Positions 1 through 8,657 of a DNA stretch of 64,000 nt are shown here, in pieces. Position numbers and translations under genes: made by a program. The number at the start of each line of letters is the position of its first letter. Position 1 is the stretch's first letter. The DNA is from UBA7378 sp049611805 (GTDB lineage Bacteria > Pseudomonadota > Alphaproteobacteria > RS24), in the NCBI GenBank assembly GCA_049611805.1, contig JBMZAX010000009.1, positions 29,236 through 93,235 of the forward strand, given 5' to 3'. The notes under the pieces were generated by a model. It was not told the DNA's origin. It saw only the letters and a list, made by a program, of their open reading frames with translations, and did no database searches.

Positions 1-171
1 TTTATCAATGCCGATCCGGGCTCAATATTGGTCGGCGAGGTGCGCGACGGGTGCCGGAAATGGAAAAATCAGACAGAGGTGACCGTTCCGGGCTACCACT
101 TTTTGCAGGAAGATTCGCCGGATGAAATCGGCACAGCTCTTCGGGATTGGATGATTTCGAACAATATTTGA
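1..171 (+). CDS. haloalkane dehalogenase, C-terminal part only
   Basis: The window opens inside a gene whose last 56 codons read to a TGA at 169-171. The peptide contains FINADPGSILVGEVRD, then NQTEVTV, then PGYHFLQEDSPDEIG. This is very close to the C-terminus I know from LinB/DmbA-type haloalkane dehalogenases, cytoplasmic alpha/beta hydrolases that replace a carbon-bound halogen with hydroxyl. The His of GYHFLQED is at the place of the catalytic base. The nucleophilic Asp and halide-binding Trp would lie upstream, outside the window, so activity cannot be judged. A FadR-type regulator follows 66 bp downstream on the same strand and could control it. Confidence 0.82.
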   Translation, partial: FINADPGSILVGEVRDGCRKWKNQTEVTVPGYHFLQEDSPDEIGTALRDWMISNNI

Positions 172-237
172 AGTAGTACGACCTAATAGTAATACTTTTA
201 ATACATTTTCTTCATAAACTTCAGTATTATTGGGTTT

Positions 238-876
238 ATGAAGGTGATTCGCCGCACAGACGAGCTGGTAAACAGCCTGATGCCCGCCATTTTATGTGGG
301 GAACTGGCCGAGGGCGACCCGTTGCCCTCCGACCAGCGGCTGGGGAGTGCGCATAATGTGTCGCGCACGGTTGTGCGCGAGGCATTTCGCATTCTGGGAG
401 CCAAAGGGCTGATTGAAGCAAAACCGCGCAGGGGCACCCGCGTGGCGCCGATGTCCGGCTGGGCTTTATGGGATCCGGATGTGCTGGACTGTCTGGCAGA
501 AACCGACCATGCCGCCGGATTTGACCCGCATATTGCCGATATGCGGGTAGCCATTGAGCCGGTTTTGGCGGCACTCGCCGCCAGCCGCGCAAGCGCAGAT
601 GATTTGGCCGCTCTGCAAAGCCAATTGCGCGACTTGCAGCAAACACCTGAAATAGCTACGGAAATCGCTTATTTGGCCTGTATGTTCCGCATCTCCGGCA
701 ATCCCTTTGCCGGAAATGCCCTGAATTTGTCGACCTGGGCGTGCAAACGCTATCAAGATGTGCCGTTGGACGCCTATGGCAGGCTGACCGTCAGCATCTG
801 CCAAGGCCAGCCCGAAGCGGCGCGGCGCTTTGCGCTTCAGGCTATTCTTGATAGGGTCAAAATAATGGAAAGCTAA
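238..876 (+). CDS. GntR-family (FadR subfamily) transcriptional regulator
   Basis: This is a 212-residue DNA-binding regulator. Residues 5-70 form the GntR winged helix, with the recognition region SRTVVREAFRILGAKGLIEA and the wing RRGTRV. Residues about 85-205 are an all-helical FCD-like ligand domain, somewhat shorter than usual, so effector binding may differ from the family. Family members usually sense an acidic metabolite and repress a neighbouring catabolic operon; here the candidate target is the upstream dehalogenase. No Shine-Dalgarno is visible. The ATG sits only 7 bp after a TATTAT (225-230), so the message could be leaderless; that is an inference. Confidence 0.82.
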   Translation: MKVIRRTDELVNSLMPAILCGELAEGDPLPSDQRLGSAHNVSRTVVREAFRILGAKGLIEAKPRRGTRVAPMSGWALWDPDVLDCLAETDHAAGFDPHIADMRVAIEPVLAALAASRASADDLAALQSQLRDLQQTPEIATEIAYLACMFRISGNPFAGNALNLSTWACKRYQDVPLDAYGRLTVSICQGQPEAARRFALQAILDRVKIMES

Positions 877-883
877 GAAAAAT

Positions 884-905
884 CCCCGCCACGCGAGTGG
901 CGGGG
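884..905. terminator. GC-rich hairpin 3' of the GntR gene
   Basis: A perfect 9-bp stem (CCCCGCCAC / GTGGCGGGG) closes a GCGA tetraloop 8 bases after the regulator stop codon. On the plus strand no T-run follows; on the minus strand the stem is followed by ATTTTTC. It would therefore act best as a terminator for antisense transcription, or as a 3'-end stabilising hairpin for the regulator mRNA. Confidence 0.5.
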
Positions 906-1062
906 AAGCTGGGAACCTCCGGTGAGGGGGGAGGAGGGCAGCCCAGAAGAAGAGACTGACAAAAAATTTGACAGTTATGTGTGTTACGTCGCGTTTAACC
1001 AATTGGATCAGCCGAAAGTGACGAAAACGGCAAATTTTATGATTCCGTCCGGTTTGGACTTA

Positions 1063-1126
1063 TGGTTAGAGACGCGAATGGTTAGAGACGCGAATGGTTA
1101 GAGACGCGCATGTTTAGAAACGCGAA
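1063..1126. repeat. four 16-bp tandem repeats upstream of the ECF sigma gene
   Basis: Units start at 1063, 1079, 1095 and 1111. The first two are identical (TGGTTAGAGACGCGAA), the third differs at one base and the fourth at two. The array ends 49 bp before the chosen sigma-factor start, where direct-repeat operators or leader structures could lie. Slippage expansion is the simple alternative. Confidence 0.8.
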
Positions 1127-1175
1127 AAATGCAAACCACAGATGCACCCCCGCGCACCGGAACAGGGGCGTTTCA

Positions 1176-1754
1176 ATGGATGGTATCAATTTGGACGAAA
1201 ATGATTTGAACGATACCGATTTGATGACGGCAATTGCCGCCGGTGATACGACCGCGGGCAATATTTTCATCTCGCGCCACCTGCCCTATGTCATGAGCAT
1301 TTGCCGTCACTATCTCAAAAACGAGGCCGAGGCGGAAGAAGCGGCCCAGGATGTGTTCGCCGCGATCTGGCGAAAAGCCGATCAGTTCTCGCAAAGAGAT
1401 GCCAAAGTCACGACCTGGCTTTATTCGGTTACGCGCAACCGGTGCATAGATATTTTGCGCCGGCAAAAACCGACACAGGACATTGACGGATTGGAGTTTG
1501 CCGATAGCAGCGACAATGCCGAGGTTCTGCAACAAAAATCCGAGCAGGCGCGCCTGTTGCGTGCAGCAATGGAGAGCCTGTCGGACGACCAGAAAGCCGC
1601 CATTGAACTGGTTTACTATCGCGAAACCAGCCAGAAGGCGGCAGCCGAGGAATTGGGCATGACACTGGCCGCGTTTGAATCTGTATTACGGCGCGCCCGA
1701 CAAAAACTGCACGGACAATTGCGCGGACTGCGCCATGAACTGGAAATTGTGTGA
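1176..1754 (+). CDS. ECF sigma factor (RpoE-like, sigma-70 family)
   Basis: This 192-residue protein has sigma region 2 at about residues 30-95 (LPYVMSICRHYLKNEAEAEE and TTWLYSVTRNRCIDILRR) and region 4 at about 125-180 (LSDDQKAAIELVYY, then the helix-turn-helix EELGMTLAAFESVLRRAR). It has no region 1 or 3, as expected for ECF factors. The ATG at 1176 is preceded by AGGGGCG; an in-frame ATG at 1110 lies inside the tandem repeats and would add an unconserved basic extension. The stop overlaps the beginning of the next frame, so it is translationally linked to a membrane protein that is the likely anti-sigma factor. The inducing signal is probably envelope or metal stress, judging from the third gene. 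Confidence 0.9.
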   Translation: MDGINLDENDLNDTDLMTAIAAGDTTAGNIFISRHLPYVMSICRHYLKNEAEAEEAAQDVFAAIWRKADQFSQRDAKVTTWLYSVTRNRCIDILRRQKPTQDIDGLEFADSSDNAEVLQQKSEQARLLRAAMESLSDDQKAAIELVYYRETSQKAAAEELGMTLAAFESVLRRARQKLHGQLRGLRHELEIV

Positions 1755-1768
1755 ACGGAGACAAGAAA

Positions 1769-2215
1769 ATGGATCGCCGGAAATTTGAGAGCATTGTGCA
1801 AACCTACGGGGCCGACAGCGAACGCTGGCCGCACGCGCACCGCGCCGATATGCTGGCCTTGGTCGACACCGACCCGCAGGCACGCGCCATTTTGGGGCGT
1901 GAAGCGGCACTCGACAGCTTGTTGAGCGCGGTGGAACCGCCCGTATCGGACACGCTTGAAGCGCGCATTCGCAACGACATGACAGCTACACTGGGCACAC
2001 TGGGCGCAAATGACGGGCCGCGCGCGTCTGTTGCGGCGATTGCCGCATCATCCGAGGCGCCGCCTTTGCGACAGGCGGCAGGCGCATTTGTGGTCGCGCT
2101 GGCAGCCTGCCTGACGCTGGGCATTGTCACCACGCCGGATATTATGGGTCTCCTTTTCGGCAATGATGAAATGTTGCTGGCACTTGATATTGTCGGCAAT
2201 GAATTTTTGAACTAA
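1769..2215 (+). CDS. probable single-pass membrane anti-sigma factor
   Basis: This 148-residue protein has a soluble N-terminal part with the YGADSERWPHAHR motif that I associate with proteins in alphaproteobacterial sigma-factor operons. One membrane segment follows at about residues 103-122 (AAGAFVVALAACLTLGIVTT), then a short tail. No HxxxCxxC zinc anti-sigma motif is present, so it is not a ZAS-type protein. The ATG at 1769 has GGAG 8 bp upstream; a GTG at 1751 overlapping the sigma stop is the alternative start. The anti-sigma role is inferred from position between a sigma factor and a periplasmic sensor and from the topology. Confidence 0.6.
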   Translation: MDRRKFESIVQTYGADSERWPHAHRADMLALVDTDPQARAILGREAALDSLLSAVEPPVSDTLEARIRNDMTATLGTLGANDGPRASVAAIAASSEAPPLRQAAGAFVVALAACLTLGIVTTPDIMGLLFGNDEMLLALDIVGNEFLN

Positions 2216-2228
2216 CAGGAGAATGGAT

Positions 2229-2705
2229 ATGAAAATAAGCAAGCAAACTGTTCTTTATGTTGTTTTGGGCATTTCTCTGGCGGTAAACGCCTATATTATC
2301 GGCTCGATCGGGTATTATTCCTACAAAATCAAGTCGATTGGCACAGACACGACCTGGATCGAAAAACGCCTTGATCGCGGTGAGGAAAAATTCCTGGCGC
2401 ATCTTGAAGGCGACGACAAAGCGGTGGCACACAGAGTGATCGGCGAACGAAAACCCCCCTTGCGCGAAGCCTTTATCGATTTGCTGGAAGCCAGAAAATC
2501 CGTGATTACAACCATGAAAACCGATGCGCCCGACCCGCAAGCTCTGGCAGATGCCATGACGCGCTCGGAAGAGGCCGTCGAACGGTTGAACGAAAACTTT
2601 CACGGGCTGTTGCGCGACATCACCCTTGGCCTGTCACCCGAAGGCCGACAAAAAATCGGCGAGCGGCTTTCCAGTCACCGGCGCGACTGGCAAGCGGAGC
2701 GCTAG
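2229..2705 (+). CDS. membrane-anchored periplasmic heavy-metal sensor-like protein
   Basis: This 158-residue protein has an N-terminal membrane anchor (about residues 6-27) followed by a long, charged, all-helical periplasmic domain. The layout and the segment GERKPPLREAFIDLLEARKS fit the heavy-metal-resistance/CnrR-Spy-like family, which forms helical hairpins that bind metal or chaperone proteins. His and Met residues are few, so metal binding is not assured. AGGAG at 2216-2220 fits the ATG at 2229 better than the one at 2223. With the two genes before it, it makes a three-gene signalling set: sensor, membrane anti-sigma, sigma. Confidence 0.65.
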   Translation: MKISKQTVLYVVLGISLAVNAYIIGSIGYYSYKIKSIGTDTTWIEKRLDRGEEKFLAHLEGDDKAVAHRVIGERKPPLREAFIDLLEARKSVITTMKTDAPDPQALADAMTRSEEAVERLNENFHGLLRDITLGLSPEGRQKIGERLSSHRRDWQAER

Positions 2706-2762
2706 GCGAAAGGCCATATTCGCGCCGTTGCGCCAAAACGCCGGGCTTGGGTTGCGTTCTTT

Positions 2763-2790
2763 TTGACAAACGCCCAAAGGCATTTATATC
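2763..2790 (+). promoter_or_regulatory. sigma-70-type promoter for the RND/LolA/barrel operon
   Basis: A consensus TTGACA at 2763-2768 is separated by 16 bp from TATATC at 2785-2790. It lies about 50 bp before the start of the RND gene, in the only gap upstream of three tightly packed genes. Confidence 0.6.
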
Positions 2791-2841
2791 TCCTGTGTCT
2801 GGGAGTGTGTTCAGGCCGAATTTAAAACAAGGGGTTGAAGC

Positions 2842-5187
2842 ATGAAATTTTCCGTCGACGGCTATAGCAGATTTATTGTCAACAACCCCATATTGGTCAT
2901 TGTGCTGTCGCTGATATGGGCGGGCATTGCCATTTATGGCATTACCAATTTCAGGTTCACCAATGACTACCGCTATTTCTTCAGCTCGGAAAATCCCTAT
3001 CTGACGGCGTTTGAGGAACTGGAGCGCACCTATTCCAGCCCCGACACATTATTATATGTGTATCAGCCGAAAGACGGCACCAAGGCCACCGGCGCGCAAG
3101 CCCTGCAAATGGTCGAAGAAATTACCACGCAAGGCTGGCAAATTCCTTTTTCCACCCGCGTCGACTCGATCACCAATTTTCAAAACACCCGCGCGATTGG
3201 CGAAGACGACCTTGAAGTGCGCGACCTTGTTGTCGATGCCGGGCAAACCGATGCCGAAATGCGCGCCTATGTCGAAGAAACCATTTTGAACGAGCCCCTG
3301 CTGGTCGGCCGGCTTTTGTCGCAAGACGCACGCACCGGCGCCATATTGATTTCACTGCGCCCGCCGCGCGACAATCCGCTGGCGACCAACAGCATTGTGC
3401 AGGCGGCGCGCGAACTGCGTGCTGAAATGCGCGAAAAATATCCCAATATTCGTTTGGAATTGACCGGCTCGCAAATGCTCTCGCAGTCATTTTCCGAAGC
3501 CGCACAATCCGACCTCTCGACCCTCACCCCGCTCATGTATCTCATCATTGCCGGGTTTTTGGTTGTCGCCACCCGCTCATTGGCCGGCACATTTGCAACC
3601 GTCATTGTTATTGCCCTGTCGGCGGCAACCGCCATGGGCTTCGGGTCATGGCTGAATATTCCGGTTTCGCCGCCGGTCTCCGGCGCGCCGGTGATTATTC
3701 TCACCGTCGCCGTTGCCGATTGCGTGCATTTGCTGATCACGGCGCTGGTCGCGCGCGGCAATGGGGCTGACAAAAAACAAGCCATTATCGAGAGCCTGTC
3801 GATCAACGCCCAGCCGGTGTTTTTGACATCCGTCACCACTGCGATCGGGCTGTTCAGCCTGAATTTCTCCGACGCGCCGCCCTATCGTGACCTCGGCACA
3901 TTGTCGGGCTTTGGTGCCCTGTTTGCCTGGATATTGTCCATGTCGCTGTTTCCGGCATTGCTGACACTGATGCCGATGGGGGCCAGCAAATCGGTCGACA
4001 CGCAAAGCCGCATTATGGGCCGGTTTGCCGATTGGGTTATTTTGCGCCGCAAGCCGCTTCTGCTCGTCATGCTGGGGCTTGCGCTGACAAGCACGGCGCT
4101 GTTGCCGCGCTTCACCTTCAATGACCGTTTTGTGGAATATTTTGACGAGCGCATGGATTTCCGCGTCGCGTCCGATTGGGCGTCGGATAATCTGACCGGC
4201 ATTTACATTATCAATTATTCGCTTGCCGGCGACGGGCCGGGCGGGGTTTCCGAGCCGGATTATCTGGAAGACCTCGACAATTTCGGCAATTGGCTGCGCG
4301 GTCAACCGGAAGTGAAACATGTTGCGAGTTTCGCAGATGTCGTCAAACGCATTAACCGCTCGATGAATGCCGACCGCCAGAGTTTTTATGCCGTGCCGGA
4401 AAACCGCGAGCTTTCGGCGCAATATCTTCTGCTTTACGAAATGTCACTGCCTTACGGGCTTGATCTCAATGACCAGCTCAATGTCGATAAATCCGAGTCG
4501 CGCCTTATCGTGACCCTGACGGATGTCAGCACCGCCGAAATGCAAAACCTGCGCGCACGGGCTTTGGGCTGGCTGCGCGAAAACACGCCGGAGGCCATGC
4601 ATGTCGAGCCGTCGGGACAGGCGGTGATGTTCTCCTATATCGGGCGGCGCAATTTTGAGGCCATGACGCAAGGCACGTTGGTCGCGTTTTTGCTCATCTC
4701 GGCGTGTTTGATGCTGGCTCTGCGCAGCCTGCGTCTGGGGCTGATCAGCCTTATTCCGAACATCGCCCCGCCCGTGGTCGCCTTTGGCATGTTCAGTCTC
4801 ATTCAGACCGAGGTCGGCTTCTGGACAAGTTTTGTCACCGCCACGGCAATCGGGCTTATTGTCGATGCGACCGTGCATATGCTGACCAAATATCGCCATG
4901 CGCGCATTAATTTGAAACGCAGTGCCGAGGATTCGGTGCGCTACAGCTTTGCCACTGTCGGCACGGCGCTTTGGGTGTCATCTGTCATTCTGGTGACGGG
5001 CTTTATGGTGCTCACCAATTCGCCGTTCCTCATCAACGGCATGCTGGGTCTTGTGGTGTCGATGACAATTCTGGCGGCGTTGATTCTGGACTTCCTGCTT
5101 CTGCCGCCCCTGTTGATTGAAATTGACGGGCGGCTCCGCGGTGATGCACCGTCGGCTCCAACCCCCACACCAACTGAAGCCTCCTAA
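2842..5187 (+). CDS. RND-superfamily MMPL-type exporter
   Basis: This 781-residue inner-membrane protein has the two-fold RND plan. TM1 is near residue 15-35, a large periplasmic loop follows, TM2-6 lie at about 225-385, TM7 is near 400-420, a second periplasmic loop follows, and TM8-12 lie at about 610-765. The periplasmic loops are shorter than in AcrB, as in MMPL/HpnN-like lipid exporters, and the TM4 region carries VAVADCVHLL with an Asp placed for proton relay. The start has AAGGGG upstream. The next two genes (a LolA-like carrier and an outer-membrane barrel) suggest movement of a lipid or hydrophobic compound from inner to outer membrane; the substrate is not evident. Confidence 0.85.
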   Translation: MKFSVDGYSRFIVNNPILVIVLSLIWAGIAIYGITNFRFTNDYRYFFSSENPYLTAFEELERTYSSPDTLLYVYQPKDGTKATGAQALQMVEEITTQGWQIPFSTRVDSITNFQNTRAIGEDDLEVRDLVVDAGQTDAEMRAYVEETILNEPLLVGRLLSQDARTGAILISLRPPRDNPLATNSIVQAARELRAEMREKYPNIRLELTGSQMLSQSFSEAAQSDLSTLTPLMYLIIAGFLVVATRSLAGTFATVIVIALSAATAMGFGSWLNIPVSPPVSGAPVIILTVAVADCVHLLITALVARGNGADKKQAIIESLSINAQPVFLTSVTTAIGLFSLNFSDAPPYRDLGTLSGFGALFAWILSMSLFPALLTLMPMGASKSVDTQSRIMGRFADWVILRRKPLLLVMLGLALTSTALLPRFTFNDRFVEYFDERMDFRVASDWASDNLTGIYIINYSLAGDGPGGVSEPDYLEDLDNFGNWLRGQPEVKHVASFADVVKRINRSMNADRQSFYAVPENRELSAQYLLLYEMSLPYGLDLNDQLNVDKSESRLIVTLTDVSTAEMQNLRARALGWLRENTPEAMHVEPSGQAVMFSYIGRRNFEAMTQGTLVAFLLISACLMLALRSLRLGLISLIPNIAPPVVAFGMFSLIQTEVGFWTSFVTATAIGLIVDATVHMLTKYRHARINLKRSAEDSVRYSFATVGTALWVSSVILVTGFMVLTNSPFLINGMLGLVVSMTILAALILDFLLLPPLLIEIDGRLRGDAPSAPTPTPTEAS

Positions 5188-5207
5188 CCCAAAATCGAGG
5201 ATTGATT

Positions 5208-6029
5208 ATGAAATCTCATCTTTTAACCCTGCTCACAGCAACCCTGCTGGCTTCGTCGCTGACCGTTAAGGGCGCCCATGCCGCGACCCTGCCGGCACCG
5301 GACGAGCCCGAAGCGCGCGGCCTTGCCATTGCCACAATGAGCGACGAAACGAATTTGGGCTTTGGCGACACCAAGACCGAATTGCGCATGGTGCTGACCA
5401 ATGCCAGCGGTCAGGTGAGCGAGCGACGCATGCGTTTCAACACGCTGGAAAACAAAGACACCTCGGATGGCGACTGGAACCTGATGGTGTTTGACGAGCC
5501 GCGCGACGTCAAAGGCACCGCCATGCTGACCTATTCGCATATTCTGGAGCCGGACGAGCAATGGATGTTTTTGCCCGCTTTGAAGCGCGTGAAGCGCATT
5601 TCATCGGTCAATAAATCGGGCCCGTTTATGGGGTCGGAATTCGCTTTTGAGGATTTCTCCGGCCAGGAAGTCGGCAAATATTCCTATTTGTGGTTGCGCG
5701 ATGAAGCCTGCGGCGAGCGGCAATGCCATGTCGTCGAACGCCGCCCGCTTTACGAGCATTCCGGCTATACACGCTCTCTGGCCTGGACGGACACGCAAGA
5801 TTATCAACTGCGCAAAGTCGTGTTTTATGACCGCAAGGACGCGCTTTTGAAAACGCTGACCTTCTCGAAATACAAGAAATATCTGGACAAATATTGGCGC
5901 TCGCATGACCTGTTCATGGAAAACCACGTCACCGGCAAGCAAACGCGCCTTGTCTGGGAAAATATTTCGTTTCGCACCGGTCTGTCCGAAAAAGACTTCA
6001 GCCAGAACAGTCTGAAACGGGCCCGCTAG
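5208..6029 (+). CDS. LolA-like outer-membrane lipoprotein-sorting family protein
   Basis: This 273-residue secreted protein has a signal peptide (about residues 1-27, cleavage after GAHA) and the family hallmarks: a tract with RRMRFNTLENKDTSDGDWNL and the block ALKRVKRISSVNKSGPFMGS followed by FAFEDFSG. These proteins fold like LolA/LolB and are thought to carry lipid across the periplasm for partner MMPL exporters. The ATG at 5208 is preceded by CGAGG; a TTG at 5202 is less likely. It lies 20 bp after the RND gene and 2 bp before the barrel gene, so the three are very likely one operon. Confidence 0.8.
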   Translation: MKSHLLTLLTATLLASSLTVKGAHAATLPAPDEPEARGLAIATMSDETNLGFGDTKTELRMVLTNASGQVSERRMRFNTLENKDTSDGDWNLMVFDEPRDVKGTAMLTYSHILEPDEQWMFLPALKRVKRISSVNKSGPFMGSEFAFEDFSGQEVGKYSYLWLRDEACGERQCHVVERRPLYEHSGYTRSLAWTDTQDYQLRKVVFYDRKDALLKTLTFSKYKKYLDKYWRSHDLFMENHVTGKQTRLVWENISFRTGLSEKDFSQNSLKRAR

Positions 6030-6031
6030 AG

Positions 6032-7240
6032 ATGGGGCGTCTGCGCGCTGCCCTGTTCGCCATCATAATGGCCCTGACCGGCGCAAGCCCGGCGCTCGCC
6101 TTCGATATCGAATTTTCCGGCTATATCGAACCGGAGTGGCGGCATTTTCCCAATGACGGGCCGACGCCGACGCATGAGCATGATTTCGGCTCCATCGCCG
6201 GCGAGGTCGAGCTGGCCTTTTTCAGCCGGTCGGGGGACCACACCGTCATCATCACGCCTTTTGCGCGGGTCGACGAACACGACCATGAACGCGCGCATGC
6301 GGATTTGCGCGAAGCCAAATATCAATATGTCAATGGCGACTGGGAAATTGTGGTCGGCGTCGACAAGGTGTTTTGGGGCGTCACCGAATTTTGGCACCTC
6401 GTCGACATCATCAACCAGACCGATAATGTCGAATCCGCCGATGGCGAACAAAAGCTCGGCCAGCCCATGCTGCGCGTCTCGCTGACGCGCGATTGGGGCA
6501 CGCTGACCGGGTTTTATCTGCCCTATTTCCGCCTGCGCCAGTTTCCCGATCCGGTGACCGGACGCCCCACAACGGGTATTACCGTGCGCGACGAAAAGGC
6601 GATTTTCGAGAGCAAGGACAAACGCTTCAACCCCGATGCCGCCTTGCGCTACACGCACACAATCGATGTTTTCGATATCGGCCTGTCCTATTTCAAAGGC
6701 ACGGCGCGCACGCCGGTTCTGGATTTCGGCCCGGAGACTTATGACGGCGTTTCGGTGGTGCCGCGCTACGACCTCATCTCGCAAGCCGGCATTGACGTGC
6801 AGGCAACGATTGGCCCCTGGCTGCTGAAGCTTGAGGGCACACGCCGCCAACAGCGCAATCAATGGATTACGCAAGCCACGGGCGGGGTTGAATATACGCT
6901 CTATAATATTTTCGACACGGGCACGGATTTGGGCATTGTCGCCGAATATATGTATGACCAGCGCCGCATGGACGCGCCGCAACCGTTCAATGATGATGTC
7001 GGTTTCGGCCTGCGCTGGACGGCCAATGACGTGCAATCGACAACGCTGCTTCTGGGCGGCGTTTACGATCTGGAAACCGACAGCACCGCCATATCGCTGG
7101 AAGCCGAACGCCGCCTAGGGGCTTCGTTCAAAGCCCAGCTTGAAGTGCGCCTGCAGGAAAAGGCCGGCACGGGCGACACGCTCGCACAGGCGCTGAAAGA
7201 TGAGGATATGGTGCGCTTTCGCATCGCATATTATTTCTGA
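6032..7240 (+). CDS. outer-membrane beta-barrel protein of the RND operon
   Basis: This 402-residue protein has a signal peptide (about 1-23, cleavage after SPALA). It is followed by alternating short strands rich in aromatic girdle residues and ends in RFRIAYYF, a typical barrel terminus with a C-terminal Phe. A conserved-looking segment reads VGVDKVFWGVTEFWHLVDII. It resembles the DUF1302-like barrels that accompany MMPL exporters and LolA-like proteins; I cannot place the family more exactly. The ATG is 2 bp after the preceding stop, so translation is probably coupled. It could be the exit pore or receptor for the exported compound. Confidence 0.65.
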   Translation: MGRLRAALFAIIMALTGASPALAFDIEFSGYIEPEWRHFPNDGPTPTHEHDFGSIAGEVELAFFSRSGDHTVIITPFARVDEHDHERAHADLREAKYQYVNGDWEIVVGVDKVFWGVTEFWHLVDIINQTDNVESADGEQKLGQPMLRVSLTRDWGTLTGFYLPYFRLRQFPDPVTGRPTTGITVRDEKAIFESKDKRFNPDAALRYTHTIDVFDIGLSYFKGTARTPVLDFGPETYDGVSVVPRYDLISQAGIDVQATIGPWLLKLEGTRRQQRNQWITQATGGVEYTLYNIFDTGTDLGIVAEYMYDQRRMDAPQPFNDDVGFGLRWTANDVQSTTLLLGGVYDLETDSTAISLEAERRLGASFKAQLEVRLQEKAGTGDTLAQALKDEDMVRFRIAYYF

Positions 7241-7312
7241 TTGGCGGAATTTGATATGGCCTCGCGCCCGCTTGTGCCCTAGACTTTCGGCAAAAGCCCA
7301 TAAGGGGGGAAC

Positions 7313-8602
7313 ATGACCGATATCGCGCAAGCCGGCGACCGGCCGAGCAAGTTTACGCGTAATTACACATTGGGTGTGCTGGTTCTGATTTATGCGTCCA
7401 GCCATGTCGATCGCCAGATTGTCTCGATATTGGCGGAATCAATAAAACAGGACCTGCTGCTCAGCGACACCCAGCTGGGCTTTCTTATCGGTCTTTCCTT
7501 TGCGCTTTTTTACGCCACGCTCGGCATCCCCATTGCCATACTCGCCGACCGCTATTCGCGGCGCAACATCATCGCCGCCGCGGTTATTATCTGGTCGGGC
7601 ATGACGGCACTCAGCGGTCTGGCGGCCAATTTCACCCAGCTTGCGCTGGCGCGCATCGGCGTCGGCATAGGTGAGGCCGGTTCCAGCCCACCCAGCCATT
7701 CGATGATTACGGATATGTTCCCGCTGGAAAGCCGCGGCGCGGCCATGGGCATTTATGCCGCCGGCATTAATCTGGGCGTGCTGATCGGCTTTCTGGTCGG
7801 CGGCTATATTGACGAATGGTATGGCTGGCGCATGGCGTTTTTCATCGTCGGCATACCGGGCATTTTTCTGGGTCTGTTGCTGCTTGCCACCGTGCGCGAA
7901 CCGGCGCGCACCAGCCCGCCAAAGCCGATATCACGCAATTATCTGAACGAGATTTGGCAGACCTTTGTGCTGATGATGTCGATCCGCAGCCTGCGCCATA
8001 TCGTGATTGGCTGTACGCTGGTGGTTTTTGTCGGCTATGGCACAACCTATTGGAACGGCGTGTATTTCCGCCGCATTCACGGGCTTTCACCGGCCGAGGC
8101 GGGTACGCTTCTGGCGCTTGTCGGCGGCATTGTCGGCGGCATTGGCACCTTCACCGGCGGTTGGCTGGCCGACAAGCTGGCCCGGCGCGACAAGCGGTTT
8201 TATGTGTGGCTGACGGCGGGCGTCAAATTGCTGCTGGCGCCCTTTGTGGCGTGGTTTTATCTCACAACGGATATTGTCACGGCGCGCTGGCTGCTGGCGA
8301 TATTGGCGTTTTTCGGCGGCTTTTACCTGTCGGTGAGCTTTGCCATGACACAAAGCCTCCTGCCTGCCTCGCGGCGCGCATTGGGGGCGGCGATTTTATT
8401 GTTCTGCATCAATATTTTGGGTCTGGGGCTGGGCCCGCTTCTGGTCGGCATGATGAGCGACGGCTTTGCACCGACCTATGGCACGGACAGTCTGCGCTAT
8501 GCGTTATTGCTTGTCTCGCTGCTCAATATTTGGGGGTCGGTGCATTATTATCTGGCCGGGCGCACGCTTGCCGCTGATCTGGCAACCGCCGAAAACGCAT
8601 AA
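7313..8602 (+). CDS. major facilitator superfamily transporter (Spinster-like)
   Basis: This 429-residue inner-membrane protein has twelve predicted helices. The MFS signature between TM2 and TM3 is present (GIPIAILADRYSRRNIIA), as is the motif LARIGVGIGEAGSSPPSHS in TM4-5 that is typical of the Spinster-like branch common in alphaproteobacteria. Such transporters are usually annotated for organic anions or aromatic compounds; the substrate cannot be read from sequence. AGGGGGGAA precedes the ATG. The last five codons and stop are tandemly duplicated (see repeat at 8588). Confidence 0.87.
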   Translation: MTDIAQAGDRPSKFTRNYTLGVLVLIYASSHVDRQIVSILAESIKQDLLLSDTQLGFLIGLSFALFYATLGIPIAILADRYSRRNIIAAAVIIWSGMTALSGLAANFTQLALARIGVGIGEAGSSPPSHSMITDMFPLESRGAAMGIYAAGINLGVLIGFLVGGYIDEWYGWRMAFFIVGIPGIFLGLLLLATVREPARTSPPKPISRNYLNEIWQTFVLMMSIRSLRHIVIGCTLVVFVGYGTTYWNGVYFRRIHGLSPAEAGTLLALVGGIVGGIGTFTGGWLADKLARRDKRFYVWLTAGVKLLLAPFVAWFYLTTDIVTARWLLAILAFFGGFYLSVSFAMTQSLLPASRRALGAAILLFCINILGLGLGPLLVGMMSDGFAPTYGTDSLRYALLLVSLLNIWGSVHYYLAGRTLAADLATAENA

Positions 8603-8617
8603 GTCGAAAACACATAA
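8588..8617. repeat. 15-bp tandem duplication over the MFS stop codon
   Basis: GCCGAAAACGCATAA (8588-8602, ending in the stop codon) is followed directly by GTCGAAAACACATAA (8603-8617), with 13 of 15 bases identical. Because the unit is a multiple of three, the copy ends in a second in-frame stop. Confidence 0.8.
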
Positions 8618-8645
8618 AAAGGGCGGCCTCAATGACCGCCCTTTT
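8617..8645. terminator. bidirectional rho-independent terminator
   Basis: The 10-bp arms AAAAGGGCGG and CCGCCCTTTT flank a 9-base loop, giving a T-run in either direction. It lies between the convergent MFS and porin genes and can serve both. Confidence 0.85.
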
Positions 8646-8657
8646 CGTGTCCGAGTG

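Noticed and set aside
1063..1126. CRISPR-like array
   Set aside because: The 16-bp units are directly joined with no spacers and there are only four, so it is a tandem repeat, not a CRISPR.
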